From NCBI RefSeq assembly GCF_000332815.1, contig NZ_AOFD01000010.1, positions 1 to 64,000 on the forward strand: a stretch of DNA of 64,000 nt. The letters are read 5' to 3'. Positions 48,354 to 59,234 of this stretch are shown here, one piece after another. The notes below the pieces were generated by a model. It saw nothing but the letters and a program-made list of their open reading frames with translations. It had not been told where the DNA came from and did not search any database. The position numbers were made by a program, and so were the translations under genes. Origin of the DNA: Arthrobacter nitrophenolicus. GTDB lineage: Bacteria > Actinomycetota > Actinomycetes > Actinomycetales > Micrococcaceae. How positions within the stretch are numbered: position 1 is the first letter of the stretch; the number at the start of each line of letters is the position of its first letter.

Positions 48354-51047
48354 ATGTGCTTAATTGGCCGCAACAAGGAATTGGACCGGATCCGTTCGGC
48401 AGTCCGGTGTCCCAAGGAGACCGCCCTCACCATCAGTGGCGGGCACGGCGCGGGCAAGTCTGCCCTGCTTGCAGAAATCCCCACCCTGTCCGACCACCGC
48501 ACCGTCTTCCTTACCGCCAGCGCAGCAGAGTCGGACTGGCCGTTCTCCGGCCTTACGGTGCTCCTCAACAGCATGGATGACCCGGTACTCAACGCAATCG
48601 CGGATGACGTCCTGCATGATGGCACACGGGCGCCCAGCATTCCCACGGTGGGCACCATGCTGCTCAACGGTTTGCACCAGCGGTCCTCCGCCCGGACGGT
48701 CATCGTGCTTGATGACGCGGACCAGCTGGATGCCGGCAGCCAGGCGGTCATCGGATTCATCAGCCGCCGGCTTGCCGGAACGGACATAGCGCTGTTCATG
48801 AGCGTGCGCGAGGACGTACCGGAAGGCCCCCTCGGCGGGCCGGCCGTCCTCCACCTTGGTCCCTTGAGCTACAGCGACACGGTGCGGGTGCTGGAGGCAA
48901 TACCCTCGCGCCACAGCACGACGGCGGCGGCCCACGCGGTTGCCGCGGCCAGCAAGGGAAACCCGCTGGCCGCCGTCGAGCTTTACCACCACCTCCTGGA
49001 CCGCCAGGCGGAGGGAAAGTACGCCCTGCCTGTTCCGCTCCCCTGCAGTGCCAGCTTCGAAGCGGAAGCCGCCTCCGCCGTCGCCACGCTGACGGCTGGT
49101 GCACGCCGGGTCCTGGACTTGCTGGCCCTGTCCCGGCGCACTGAGGTCACCTCCTTGGAGGGTGTGGTCCCGGGGATGTGGTCCGGCGTGGATGAACTCC
49201 TTGCCGCCGGCCTGGTAACCCGGTCCGGGCCGCACCTGGGAATCCCGGACCAGTTGCTGCGGGGTTACCTGTTCTCGGCCATGACGCCCGCCGTGCGCGC
49301 GGCAGGCCACCATGCCCTCGCACAGGCGTCCGGAACGGCGGATCCCCACGTCCGCCGCTGGCACCTGAGCTTCACCGCGATGGAACGGCAAACTCCCTTC
49401 GGCCTCCTTCGCAGCGCCGTGGACCTCATCCAGGATGGGGATGTCCCCTTTGCCGTCGAGTGCATCGAACGGGCCCTCACCATCAATCCCTGGGAAGCGG
49501 AAACCGCTGCCCGCCTCACCACCGTTGCCGGGCTCATGTTCAACCGGGGCGAATTCGTGTACGCCAGGCGCTGCCTGGAGTGGGCGCAGCGGGTGACGCG
49601 GAACCCTGCCCTGGTGCTGCGGCTGACAGGCCTGGCGTTTGAAATCGAGTTCATCCAGGGCGGCTTTGTCCGGCCAAGCATGGTGCTGCGCCTGGTGAAG
49701 GAATTCGGCGTCCACGACCCGTGGTATGCGGCTAACCTGCTGGCGCTGGCTGCGCTCTACTTCGCCGAACGGTGGGAGCTCGATGATGCCGCCGTGCTGC
49801 TGGAACAGGCCACCGGGTTCCGGGAATCCGCGACTGCTGAGTGCCTCGCAATCATCGAGCGGGCCAGGATGCTCGTCGCCTCCGCCAGCGGGGATACGGG
49901 CACCATCAGCCGGAAGCATGAGCCGGCGGGAAGCGTCAGGATGCTCAGCCTGCTGGCGCAGGGGCGGGCCCTCAGTTACGCGGAACGCTACGAACACGCC
50001 CGGGAGGCGTTCGCCCTGGTGCGGAGCTCCAGCGACGCCGGCAGCATCAACTGGCGCGAAACCGCAATGTACCTGGCAGCGGACAACGAAATCCGGGCCG
50101 GAAACGTCCGGGCCGCCGTCATGCTCATCGACGACCTGGAACGCCACGAGCCGGAGAACAAGTACCACCGCGGAATGCGGCACGTCTTCCGGGTCTGGCG
50201 GGCCCATGCCCTGGGCGACGAGGCAGGGGCACAGGCAGCCGCTTCGGAGGCACTCCGCCATGCAGGCTGCGAAAGCCATCCGGCCATCACTGCCCAGCTG
50301 GCCGCGTGGCAGGGGCACTTTGCGCTGCTCCGGGGTGACCTGGCCGAGTCCTTCGCGCAGCTGTCCCGGGCGGCCGAGATCGGAAAGGCTTTCGGCAACC
50401 CCGCCCTGCTGCGGTGCGAGGCGGACCTGGTGGAGGTCCTCATCCGGCTTGGCCGCCACCGGGAGGCAACGCAGGCATTGGTCCGCCTGGAAAGCCGCTC
50501 CGTGGGACTGCGGTCGCCTTGGCTCATCATGGCGGTGGCGCGGAGCCGTGCCATGCTGGCCGACGGCGAGCAGTCGTTGCAGTTGTTCAGCCAGGCGCTG
50601 GAGGGCAGGGGCGGGCATGATTCAGTGCTGGAACGGGCACGGACGCTGCTGTGCTACGCGGACCGGCTGAACGCCTTTGGCCGCGTCCGGGCCGCACGCG
50701 ACGCCCTGGCCCATGCCAAGGTGATGTTCGAGGAGAAAGGGGCTGTGGCCTGGAGCCAGCACGTAGACGCGTTCCTTTTCCACGAGCTTCTGGAGCCCCC
50801 ACGGCAGCAGGACAATCCTGCCATGCTCATGCTTGCGGACCATGAGCGGGCTTTGGCCAAGATGGTGGCACGGGGGATGCGCAACAAGGACATCGCTGCC
50901 ACGCTCTATGTGTCGGTGCGGACCGTGGAGGTGCGGCTGACCTCCATCTATCGGAAACTCGGGGTGGAGTCGCGGGCGCAACTGACTGCCCTTGCCGCCG
51001 CCAGGGACGACGGCGCCGCAGCACCGTATGTGCTGCCGGTCCTGTAG
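48354..51047 (+). CDS. LAL-type LuxR-family regulator with AAA/NTPase domain
   Basis: The 897-residue protein has an N-terminal NTPase domain with Walker A SGGHGAGKSALL, Walker B VIVLDDADQLD and FMSVREDVPEG. A long helical (TPR-like) middle follows, and a C-terminal LuxR HTH (VARGMRNKDIAATLYVSVRTVEVRLTSIYRKLGV). This is the layout of MalT/LAL regulators, which respond to metabolites or proteins. Neighbours do not reveal the target. Divergent from the amino-acid permease. It is intact despite its length, unlike several neighbours. Confidence 0.9.
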   Translation: MCLIGRNKELDRIRSAVRCPKETALTISGGHGAGKSALLAEIPTLSDHRTVFLTASAAESDWPFSGLTVLLNSMDDPVLNAIADDVLHDGTRAPSIPTVGTMLLNGLHQRSSARTVIVLDDADQLDAGSQAVIGFISRRLAGTDIALFMSVREDVPEGPLGGPAVLHLGPLSYSDTVRVLEAIPSRHSTTAAAHAVAAASKGNPLAAVELYHHLLDRQAEGKYALPVPLPCSASFEAEAASAVATLTAGARRVLDLLALSRRTEVTSLEGVVPGMWSGVDELLAAGLVTRSGPHLGIPDQLLRGYLFSAMTPAVRAAGHHALAQASGTADPHVRRWHLSFTAMERQTPFGLLRSAVDLIQDGDVPFAVECIERALTINPWEAETAARLTTVAGLMFNRGEFVYARRCLEWAQRVTRNPALVLRLTGLAFEIEFIQGGFVRPSMVLRLVKEFGVHDPWYAANLLALAALYFAERWELDDAAVLLEQATGFRESATAECLAIIERARMLVASASGDTGTISRKHEPAGSVRMLSLLAQGRALSYAERYEHAREAFALVRSSSDAGSINWRETAMYLAADNEIRAGNVRAAVMLIDDLERHEPENKYHRGMRHVFRVWRAHALGDEAGAQAAASEALRHAGCESHPAITAQLAAWQGHFALLRGDLAESFAQLSRAAEIGKAFGNPALLRCEADLVEVLIRLGRHREATQALVRLESRSVGLRSPWLIMAVARSRAMLADGEQSLQLFSQALEGRGGHDSVLERARTLLCYADRLNAFGRVRAARDALAHAKVMFEEKGAVAWSQHVDAFLFHELLEPPRQQDNPAMLMLADHERALAKMVARGMRNKDIAATLYVSVRTVEVRLTSIYRKLGVESRAQLTALAAARDDGAAAPYVLPVL

Positions 51048-51069
51048 CGGACTCCCCGGAAAGAAAAAG

Positions 51070-52373
51070 CTAGGCGGCAGTCCGGAAGAACAGCTCCGTG
51101 ACGGTGGCCAGCCGGTGCGGGTCCTGCACGCCGCACAGCTCGCGGGCCGAATGCATGGAGAGCAGCGGCACCCCCACGTCCACAGTGCGGATGCCCAGCC
51201 GGGTGGCCGTCAGCGGACCGATGGTTGAACCGCACGGAATGGCATTGTTGGATACGAACTCCTGGTACGGCACCCCGGATTCGGAACACAGCCGGGCCCA
51301 GAAGGCGGCACCAAAAGCATCGGTGGCATACCGCTGGTTCGCATTGATCTTCAACAGCGGGCCGCCATTGAGCACCGGCAGGTTGGCCGGGTCGTGCCGC
51401 TCGGGGTAATTCGGGTGGACGGCGTGGCCGGCATCGGCCGACAGGCAGAACGACGACGCCATCGCCTGCCGCCGCTGGCTCACCGAGGCACCGAGCTGTC
51501 GGAGACGCGCACCAGGACGTCCTCAAGGATGGGCCCGCACGCACCGGAGCGTGAGTTGGAGCCGATCTCTTCATGGTCGAACGCTGCAAGGACGGCGACC
51601 GGCGCCCCCGGAGCGGCCCCGCCGGAGGCGTGGGCGACCAGCGCGGCAAGCCCCGCGTGCGTGGACGAAAGGTTGTCCAGCCGCCCGGACGCCAAGAACT
51701 CCCCCTTGCCCCCGAAAACCGCGGGGGCCTGCGTGTCCGCAATGACGACGTCGTACCCGCCGATCCGTGCCGGGTCCGGGGCCTTCCCGGGCACGGACGA
51801 CGCCAAAACGGCCAGCAGGTCGAAGTCCGCCGGATTCCCCAGCCCCCACACCGGGTTCATGTGCCGCTGTTTGTCCAGGGTCAGCCCCTCGTTGACGGCG
51901 CGGTCCAGGTGAATCGCCAGCTGCGGGAACCGGAGCAGGGGACCGGTGGCGGTCAGGTGCTCGGTGCCGTCCAGCATCACCAGCCGCCCCGCCAGCTGCA
52001 GCTCCCGGTCCAGCCAGGAGTTAAGGAGGGGACCGCCGTACACCTCCACGCCGGCCTGGAGCCAGCCGTGGGAGCCGGTGGTGGGCTTGGGCTTGAGCTT
52101 GAAGGACGGCGAATCGGTGTGCGCGCCGAGGATATTGAAACCGGTGGTGGGTCCCGCACCCTCCGGCACCACCCAGGCGATCAGGGCACCGTCCCGGATG
52201 ATGAAGAACCGTCCCGGCCCGCCCTCCCACGGCTCCTGTTCATCCAGGCGCGTGAATCCGGCATCCTCCAGCCGCCGGCCCGCCTCATGCGCTGCGTGGA
52301 AGCTCGACGGCGATGCGCTGACGTAGGCGCCAAGGTCCTGGATGTGCTCGGTGGCGGAGGATTCGAAAGGCAT
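51070..52373 (-). CDS. apeB: M18-family aminopeptidase (frameshifted in this sequence)
   Basis: The gene starts at 52373 and the first frame covers residues with the metal-ligand motif [13 protein letters not shown] (His), [14 protein letters not shown] (Asp), [13 protein letters not shown] (Glu pair). It loses frame at about 51497, where one C/G is missing; the other frame continues [38 protein letters not shown] (Asp, His) to the stop at 51070. Restored it has 434 residues, typical of M18 dinuclear-zinc aminopeptidases that trim N-terminal Asp or neutral residues. Cytoplasmic. Confidence 0.88.
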
Positions 52374-52424
52374 GGTTCCGAGTCTAGGGGGTGACGTTGA
52401 GCCCCGTCGTGTACCTTCCCTGGA

Positions 52425-53117
52425 TCAGTAGTCCGGGTTGCTGGGGACCACCAGGCCCGTCTCATACGCATAGACGACGGCCTGGACCCGGTCCCGGAGG
52501 TGGAGCTTGGTGAGGATCCGCCGCACATGCGTCTTCACGGTGGCCTCGGAGAGGAAATACCGGTGGGCGATCTCCGCATTGGAGAGGCCCTCGGCCATCG
52601 CCCCGAGCATCTCCGTTTCCCGCGGCGTCAGCTCAGCCAGCAGGGGATCGGGCGCGGGGGCAGCGGGCACCGGCCGGCCGGCACCCCGCACATACGTTTC
52701 CAGCAGCCGCTGCGTCACACGGGGAGCCACTACGGCGTCGCCGCTGGCCACTACCCGGACCGCGTGGATCAGGTCCTGCGGGGCCGCGTCCTTGAGCAGG
52801 AATGCGGACGCGCCCGCCTGCAGGCCCGCGAAGGCGTACTCGTCCACGTCGAACGTGGTGAGGATGATGACCCGGGCGCTGGAACCGGCAGCGGTGATCG
52901 CCCGGGTGGCCTCGATGCCGTCCAGGACGGGCATCCGCACGTCCATCAGCACCACGTCGGGCTGGAGCTCTTTGGCCAGCTTCACGGCTTCCGCGCCATC
53001 GGACGCCTCACCTGCGATCCGGAGGTCCTCCTCGCCCTCCAGGATCAGGCGGAACCCCATCCGCAGCAGGGGCTGGTCATCCACCAGCAGGACGGTGATG
53101 GGCGCATTGTCTGTCAT
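52425..53117 (-). CDS. NarL-family response regulator
   Basis: The 230-residue protein has a receiver domain with Asp13/Asp14 ([10 protein letters not shown]), phospho-acceptor Asp59 (VVLMDVRMP) and Lys109 (AFLLKDAAP). A C-terminal LuxR-type HTH follows ([40 protein letters not shown]). The start overlaps the stop of the histidine kinase gene (ATGA). It probably controls the ABC transporter upstream in the same operon. Confidence 0.93.
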   Translation of the reverse strand: MTDNAPITVLLVDDQPLLRMGFRLILEGEEDLRIAGEASDGAEAVKLAKELQPDVVLMDVRMPVLDGIEATRAITAAGSSARVIILTTFDVDEYAFAGLQAGASAFLLKDAAPQDLIHAVRVVASGDAVVAPRVTQRLLETYVRGAGRPVPAAPAPDPLLAELTPRETEMLGAMAEGLSNAEIAHRYFLSEATVKTHVRRILTKLHLRDRVQAVVYAYETGLVVPSNPDY

Positions 53118-54459
53118 GCCTTGCCTTGCAGTTCGTACGGATGGGTTGGTGTTTCGGTGCTGCCGTCCCCCGGCCAGGAGAGGACGGCGAGGACCCGCCA
53201 GCCGCGCCCGGTCCGGCCGGCCTCCACCGTGCCGGCGTAGATGCGGGCGCGTTCCGCCATCCCCGCCAGGCCCTGGCCGGTGCCGTAGGAGCCGCCGTGC
53301 GGGCCGCCCCCGTCGTCGGGCGCTGCCCCGGAACTCCCGCGCCGTCGTCGAGCACCTCGATGGTGACCATCCCGCCGGACACGGTGATGCTGACGTCCAC
53401 CCGGGCCAGGGACCGTCCGTAGCGGAGCACATTCGTGAGCGATTCCTGCACGATCCGGTACACGGTGAGCTGGAAGGCGGCGTCATCGGGCAACGCGGGG
53501 CCGCTGTGTAAATAGTGCAGCGGCAGGCCGGCCGTCCGGAAGCCCTCCAGCAGCTTGGCCAGGCTGTCGCCGGCGGCCAGCGGCAGGCGGGGTGCAGCCG
53601 CACCGGCATCATCGCGGAGGACGCCCAGGACACGCCGCATGTCCGCAAGGGCTGTCCGGCCCGTGCGGGACAGTTCCCCCAGCACCTCACCGGCCCGCTC
53701 GGGGCTTTTCCGGACCACGACGGCGGCACCGTCGGACAGGCTGACCATGACGGTCAGGGAGTGGGCGACGACGTCGTGCATTTCGCGGGCGATCCGGTTG
53801 CGTTCGTTCACGGAGGCAAGCTGCGCCGTACGGGCCGCCCACGCCGCCACCTCCTGTTCGTGTTCCCGCCGCTGCTTGACGCCGATGCCGATGCCGGTAG
53901 CAATGACGTTCGACAGCGCAATGGTGGCTCCGGTGGCAATGCTGGTCAGGAGGTGGAAATCCCCCGGATTGACCCCGTGGTCCTGGACAAACGAGTTCTC
54001 CATGGGTCCGACGGCGGCCAGCAGGTACAGGAGGGCAAGCGGTGCCGTGGCCACCGCCATGGTGATCAGCGCGAAGCGGCGCGTGTGCACCACCGCCACG
54101 GCATAGAGCGAAAACCACAACCCGGCGGACGCATTGGAACCCCACGGGTGCAGCAGGGTGACCGCAACCTCCACCACCGCCACGAACGCCACCAGCCCCA
54201 CCGGATGGGAGCGCCGCAGGAACATGGCGCCCGCCACCGCCACCAGCAGGGCTGCCGCGAGCCACGTGCCGGAGAGGACGGCATCAACCACCGTGGGCGC
54301 CACCAGCAGTGCATAGCTGGAAGCCACCAGCGCATCCATGATCCGCGGGTGCTGGTAGAGGTAGCGCCGGATGAGCCCGCGCCGCCGGGCCGTGAGCTCT
54401 GCGAAGGACGCGTCAGCCTGTCCGGCTGCCGCGTCCTTCCCCGGTCCTTCCTGGTTCAT
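53114..54459 (-). CDS. Histidine kinase, NarX/DesK-like (frameshifted in this sequence)
   Basis: The product from 54459 has about five transmembrane helices ([51 protein letters not shown]). A HisKA_3 dimerisation motif [16 protein letters not shown] follows, and an ATP-binding domain [12 protein letters not shown] with DDGAGVPG. One G is missing at about 53328 in a G5 run after VPG; the other frame continues [23 protein letters not shown], the last ATP-binding motif. Restored it has 448 residues. It senses an unknown membrane signal and phosphorylates the response regulator just downstream. Confidence 0.87.
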
Positions 54460-54472
54460 TCGTGAGTGCAGG

Positions 54473-55368
54473 TCAGACGTCGCGTTTCTTGAGCACAATC
54501 AGCGCCGGTACCAGGAATACCAGCACGTAGCCCAGGAAGATCAGGCCGCCCTGCCAGGGATCGATGACACCGTCCGTGTGGCCGATGGAGAGGAAGCGGC
54601 CGCCGGCGTCACTGGGAATGTACTGCGGGACGTATTTCCAGAATTCGCCCGGAATGAGCGTCAGGAAACTGGCCGCGATGGACAGCACGAAGAAGATGCC
54701 CACCAGGACGGTGATCCCGCCGGCGGAGTTGCGGAGCAGCGTCCCCAGCGAGAGCCCGATCAGTGCCACCCCGGCAACGTAGAGCCCGCCGGTGAAGATG
54801 CTGTACAGCACGCCGTCCGTGGACCAGTCGAGGTCGAACCCGATGCCCTGGAAGACCGGCATGGCGATCAGGAACGTGGCCAGGCCCGCGATGGTGGTGA
54901 TGACGTAGGAGATCACGGCCAGGATGATGGCCTTGGCCACGAATGCCGGGGTGCGGCGCGGTACAGCGTTCATCGTGGAACGGATCATCCCGGTGGCGTA
55001 CTCCGAAGCATGAACAGGACCGCCAGCGAGCCAAGGACCAGGATGCCGATCTGCAGGCCGGCGTTGGGCAGGTTGTAGAGGTCGAACCCGGATCCCGGCG
55101 GGAACGTCTGCTCCATCATTTCCGGCGTCAGGGTCTGGCCCTGGTCCCTGGCGTTGCGGATCATCTCGTCCAGGAACGTGTAGCGGATCAGGACGGCCAG
55201 TGCGCCCACGCCAACGATTGCCACCAGGGTGAGGAGCAGCAGGATGCGTGTGGACATCAGGGACCAGAGTTTGATCCATTCGGAGCGCAGGACGCCGCCG
55301 AAAGTGACCCCGCGGGTTCCCGCGGAGGAACGGACCGGGGCGGCAGGGGTTGTTGTCTGGATGCTCAT
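54473..55368 (-). CDS. ABC-2 family exporter permease (frameshifted in this sequence)
   Basis: The gene starts at 55368 with SIQTTTPAAPVRSSAGTRGV and VLRSEWIKLWSLMSTRILLLL (the ABC-2 first helix). A long periplasmic loop LDEMIRNARDQGQTLTPEM follows. One G is missing at about 55009 in the sequence encoding VLFMASEYATG; the other frame continues GMIRSTMNAVPRRTPAFVAKAIILAV with four more helices and ends VLKKRDV. Restored: 298 residues. It forms the exporter with the ATPase gene 5 bp upstream; such pairs export or resist peptides or antibiotics. Confidence 0.87.
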
Positions 55369-55373
55369 CGTCC

Positions 55374-56321
55374 TTACTTTCCTGCCGTTGCCGGGGCTGC
55401 CACTGCGGGGCCCCCGGTCAGGTGCGAATGGTATTCCACTTCGTCCTTGGTGAGGTCGAAGTAGGCGTCCTCCAGGGAGGACAGCTGCGGGGTGAGCTCG
55501 TAGACCAGGACGCCGCTGCTCAAAGCGACCTGGGCGATCTCGCGGGGTTCCAGTCCTGTCACCGTCAAGGTTTCCGGCTCGCTCTGGTCCACCGTGACGC
55601 CGTTGCCCGCCAGCAGGGACGCCAGCTGCGGGGCCGAGTCCGTGCGGACCAGGGTCCTGGCCTGCCGGGTGCCGGCGATGATCTCCTTGACCGGCGCGTC
55701 AGCAATGATGCGGCCACGCCCGATGACAATCAGGTGGTCGGCGGTTTGCGCCATCTCGCTCATGAGATGCGAGGAGAGGAAGACCGTCTTGCCCTGGTTG
55801 GCCAGGTAGCGCACCAGGTTGCGGACCCAGAGGACACCTTCCGGGTCCAGGCCGTTCACCGGCTCATCCAGGATGAGCGTCTGCGGGTCGCCCAGCAGGG
55901 CAGCGGCGATGCCGAGGCGCTGCCCCATGCCGAGGGAGAATCCGCCCGCCTTCTTGCGTGCCACGGCTTCCAGGCCCGTCATCTCGATGACTTCGTGGAC
56001 CCGCTTCTTGGGGATGCTGTGGGTGGCGGCCATGGCCAGCAGGTGGTTGTAGGCGCTGCGCCCGGTGTGCACGGCCTTGGCGTCCAGCAGGGCGCCCACC
56101 TCGTGCAGCGGCGCTTTGTGCTCCGCGTACGGCAGGCCGTTGACGGTGACGGTTCCGGACGTGGGCCGGTCGAGTCCCATGATCATGCGCATGGTGGTGG
56201 ACTTGCCGGCACCGTTCGGCCCCAGGAAGCCCGTTACCTGCCCTGCCCGGACGGTAAAACTGACCCCGGCCACGGCGGTCTTCGCGCCATAGACCTTGGC
56301 CAGGTCGTGTGCCTCAATCAT
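55374..56321 (-). CDS. ABC exporter ATP-binding protein (BcrA/DrrA-like)
   Basis: A 315-residue ATPase with Walker A GFLGPNGAGKSTTMRMIMG, Q-loop region, signature FSLGMGQRLGIAAALL, and Walker B TLILDEPVNGLDPEG, followed by SSHLMSEMAQTADHL. The SLGMGQR form of the signature is typical of BcrA/antibiotic-resistance ABC exporters. GGAGGA precedes the ATG. It leads a four-gene operon (ATPase, permease, kinase, regulator), the common layout of peptide-sensing detoxification modules. Confidence 0.91.
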   Translation of the reverse strand: MIEAHDLAKVYGAKTAVAGVSFTVRAGQVTGFLGPNGAGKSTTMRMIMGLDRPTSGTVTVNGLPYAEHKAPLHEVGALLDAKAVHTGRSAYNHLLAMAATHSIPKKRVHEVIEMTGLEAVARKKAGGFSLGMGQRLGIAAALLGDPQTLILDEPVNGLDPEGVLWVRNLVRYLANQGKTVFLSSHLMSEMAQTADHLIVIGRGRIIADAPVKEIIAGTRQARTLVRTDSAPQLASLLAGNGVTVDQSEPETLTVTGLEPREIAQVALSSGVLVYELTPQLSSLEDAYFDLTKDEVEYHSHLTGGPAVAAPATAGK

Positions 56322-56487
56322 TGGATATTCCTCCGGTCGGCAGCGCAGGGCTGCGGATGGGTCCAGCTCGGTGGTGTACCCCTTACGCTACTGACGCAGC
56401 GGTCCCTTTTCGCCTTCCTCAGGGATGATTCAGGGGCGAACCAGGGTAGTCCCCCTGGATGACCGGCAGCCCGGGGGACTCAGCGGG

Positions 56488-57970
56488 TCAGGTGTGGGGC
56501 GAGTAGTAGGCCAGGGCCCTGGGGAGCACCCTGTACTCCACGCTGCGCACCCCTGCCAGGGCCTCGCCGTCGACAGCCAGGGCCATGGGTGCCCCGCCCG
56601 CGTCGATGCGAACTTCCGTGGCTTCCCTCAGGTGCGTGATCCTGGAACCTGCCACCGTCCCCGTCAGGACGGACCACAGCAGCCGCAACCTGGCGAACGA
56701 CTCATCCGCAGTGATCAGCCGGACGTCCAGCACGCCGTCATCCATGACGGGCCGGAGCAACGGCGCGTGGTCCCGCGGGTAATACCGGCCGCGGCCCACG
56801 TAGGCGATCCACACCCGGTGCGGCACACCGTCCACGCTCAGCGTGACGGGGGTTCCGGCGGCGAAGGTCCGGAACATGGCGATAACCCCGGCGAGGGGCT
56901 TGCCCAAAGCCGCCTGCAAGTGCTCCCGCCGCCGCACGAAGTTCGGGTACAGGCCAACGCTGGACGTGTTCAGCATGAGCAGTTCCGTCACCTCCGGCTG
57001 TCCGGGGAGCCCCCGCTCCGCCCGGACGATGCCGATGTCCGCCAGGGCTGCCTCGCCCCTCGACGCCGCCGCAACTGCTTCCTTGAGGCTGCCGGTGCCG
57101 GCATCACGGGCAAAGTGGTTCAGGGTTCCGCCGGGCAGGACCAGGAGGGGAATCGAACGTTCGACGGCGGCGGCGGCCGCTGCTCCAACGGTTCCGTCGC
57201 CGCCCCACACTCCCAGCGCACGGGTGCCCGGCCATTCGGCTGCGGCGGTGATGGCCTCGAGGAGATCTTCCCCAGGCGGGACCGTAATGATATGCGCTTT
57301 GGGGAATACATCGCGCAGTGCCGCCGCCGTTTCCTCCCGGAAGGATCCTCCAAGGTGTTCACCACAATGCTCAGGCCTTCCCCGCCCGGCAGTTCGGGTG
57401 CCTCGGTCCAGGTTCTCGACGTTTGCGGGAAGGGTGGCCGCACCGGCCACCAGTGCCGGGTCACGAAGCTGCTCCCGCCCCGAGCGCTGATCCGAAGAAG
57501 ACGTCGGACGGCCAGTGTGCGCCCGTGTGCACCCGGGAATAGGCCACTCCAATCGCTGCGGGCGCCAGCGCGGCGCCGATGGCCGGCCGCACGAGGCCTA
57601 CGCCAACGGCAAAGGCAATGGCGGATGCCGAGTGCCCTGAGGGCATGGAGGAACTGGTGGGCTGTGGATGCACAAAACGGAAGACGGGCAGGTGCTCCGG
57701 CAGGGGCCGGGTCCGGGGGAGCAGGGTCTTGAAGATTCCGTTGGTCACCGCCGACGCCACCGCCTGGGCCAGCAGCCCATGCAGTGCTGCGCGGCGGGTC
57801 TTGCCCGGAAACGCGGCCATCAGGGCTGCGACGGCCATCCAAAGTTTGCCGTGGTTGGCCGAGGCCGAGAGCCTGCGGAAGAAATCATCATGGTTTCCTC
57901 CGGGCAGGTCTGATACATGCCGCACCAGGTATCTATCGAGCCGGCCGATCCACCGGTGGCTGTGACGCAT
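56488..57970 (-). CDS. PAP2 phosphatase - diacylglycerol kinase fusion protein (two frameshifts in this sequence)
   Basis: The gene starts at 57970 (MRHSHRWIGRLDRY). The first half is a PAP2 phosphatase with KTLLPRTRPLPEH, SSSMPSGHSASAIAFAVGVGL and YSRVHTGAHWPSDVFFGSALG. The second half is a lipid/diacylglycerol kinase with ALGVWGGDGTVGAAAAAAVE, PLLVLPGGTLNHFARDAG and MDDGVLDVRLITAD. A G is missing at about 57468 (GAGAAFVTRHWWPV) and at about 57354 (VVNTLGGSFREET). With both restored it has 494 residues, the length of known fusions. Such proteins act in lipid recycling. Confidence 0.86.
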
Positions 57971-58028
57971 GAGCTCCGCATGCCCCCAGACTACCCCCAG
58001 CCGGTGGGCATCCTCCTGCCCGTGCCGG

Positions 58029-59234
58029 CTAGGTGCCGTCAGCCTTGGCAGGGAGAGGTTTTGCCGCTCCGGCCAGCAGGAGCGCCAGCACAATGGGGGC
58101 CATGATGGCCAGAAGAGCGAGGTGGATCCCGGTGAGGTCGCCAAGGTAACCCAGGAGGGGCGGCCCGGCGAGGAACGATATATAGCCGAGAGTGGATACG
58201 ACGGAGACCCGGGCTGCGGAGTGCTTCGGGTCGTCCGCGGCAGCGGACATACCCATCGGGAAGGCCAGCGCGGCGCCCACGCCCCATAAGGCAGCCCCCG
58301 CGGCCGCAAGCCACACATTCCCCGCGAGCACGAACAGGCCCAGGCCGGCTGCCGCCGCCGCCATGCTGGCCCTCAGGACGGCGACCCGCCCGTACTTGTC
58401 GATCACCCGTCCCCCCAGGAACCGCATCGCTGTCATAGCAAGGACAAAGAGGGCAAACATGAGGGCACCCGTGGACTCGGAGGTTCCCAGCCCGTCCACG
58501 GAGGCCTTGGCAATCCAGTCATTGCCGGCACCCTCCGTGAGGGTGGCCCCGAGGACCACCACGCCAATGAGCAGCGTCCGGCTGTCCCGCCACGCGGACG
58601 GGCCCTTCGCCTGCTTTGCTTCCCCTTCGGAAGTGGCTGCGGGGACATGGGGGAGGAAGTGGCGCGGGGCGATCATGGTCACCAGTACCACCACGCCTGC
58701 GATCACCAGCAGGTGCAGGGGCAGGTCCACTCCCAGGTTGGAGAGTCCGGCCCCGATCAGCGCACCCACGAAGGCCCCGCCGCTGAACGCGGCGTGGAAC
58801 TGCGGCATGATGGTGCGCCGGAGTTTGTGCTCTACATCGGCGCCCTCGATGTTCTGCGAAACGTCCCACAGGCCAATGGCGATTCCGAAGAAGAAGAGCG
58901 CGATTGCCGTGCCGGGAATGGATTCAAGGGATAGGGAAAGGGCGATGCCCACCCCAGCCGCGGCTGCCAGCAATCCGCCAAACCGGACGGTGTTTGCCGT
59001 TCCGATGCGGCCCACCACCAAACCGGCGGTGGGCAGTGCCAGCAGGGAACCGACGGCGGTGCACAGCAGCAGCGTGCCCATTTGCCCCGAGGTGATGTTC
59101 AATGTTTCGGTCACCGCCGGAATCCGGGCAGCCCAGCTGGCGAAGACCAGTCCGTTGATGCCGAAGACCAGGAAAGTCGCCACTGCGGCTGCCTTGAGTC
59201 CGGCGTCCCGGACCGTGTCCGTATTCGTGCTCAT
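58029..59234 (-). CDS. MFS transporter (YbjJ/sugar-efflux-like)
   Basis: The 401-residue 12-helix carrier begins VATFLVFGINGLVFASWAARIPAVTETLNI, a motif of the YbjJ/fucose-permease-like branch, with FFFGIAIGLWDVSQNIEGADVEHKLRRTIMPQFHAAFSGGAFVGALIGAGL in the middle. It overlaps the DeoR regulator's stop by 4 bp, so the regulator likely controls it. Substrate unknown; related carriers handle sugars or sugar-acid derivatives. Confidence 0.85.
   Translation of the reverse strand: MSTNTDTVRDAGLKAAAVATFLVFGINGLVFASWAARIPAVTETLNITSGQMGTLLLCTAVGSLLALPTAGLVVGRIGTANTVRFGGLLAAAAGVGIALSLSLESIPGTAIALFFFGIAIGLWDVSQNIEGADVEHKLRRTIMPQFHAAFSGGAFVGALIGAGLSNLGVDLPLHLLVIAGVVVLVTMIAPRHFLPHVPAATSEGEAKQAKGPSAWRDSRTLLIGVVVLGATLTEGAGNDWIAKASVDGLGTSESTGALMFALFVLAMTAMRFLGGRVIDKYGRVAVLRASMAAAAAGLGLFVLAGNVWLAAAGAALWGVGAALAFPMGMSAAADDPKHSAARVSVVSTLGYISFLAGPPLLGYLGDLTGIHLALLAIMAPIVLALLLAGAAKPLPAKADGT

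Noticed and set aside
48360-50618. 752-residue minus-strand open frame
   Set aside because: Opposite the LAL regulator, whose Walker and LuxR motifs are clear.
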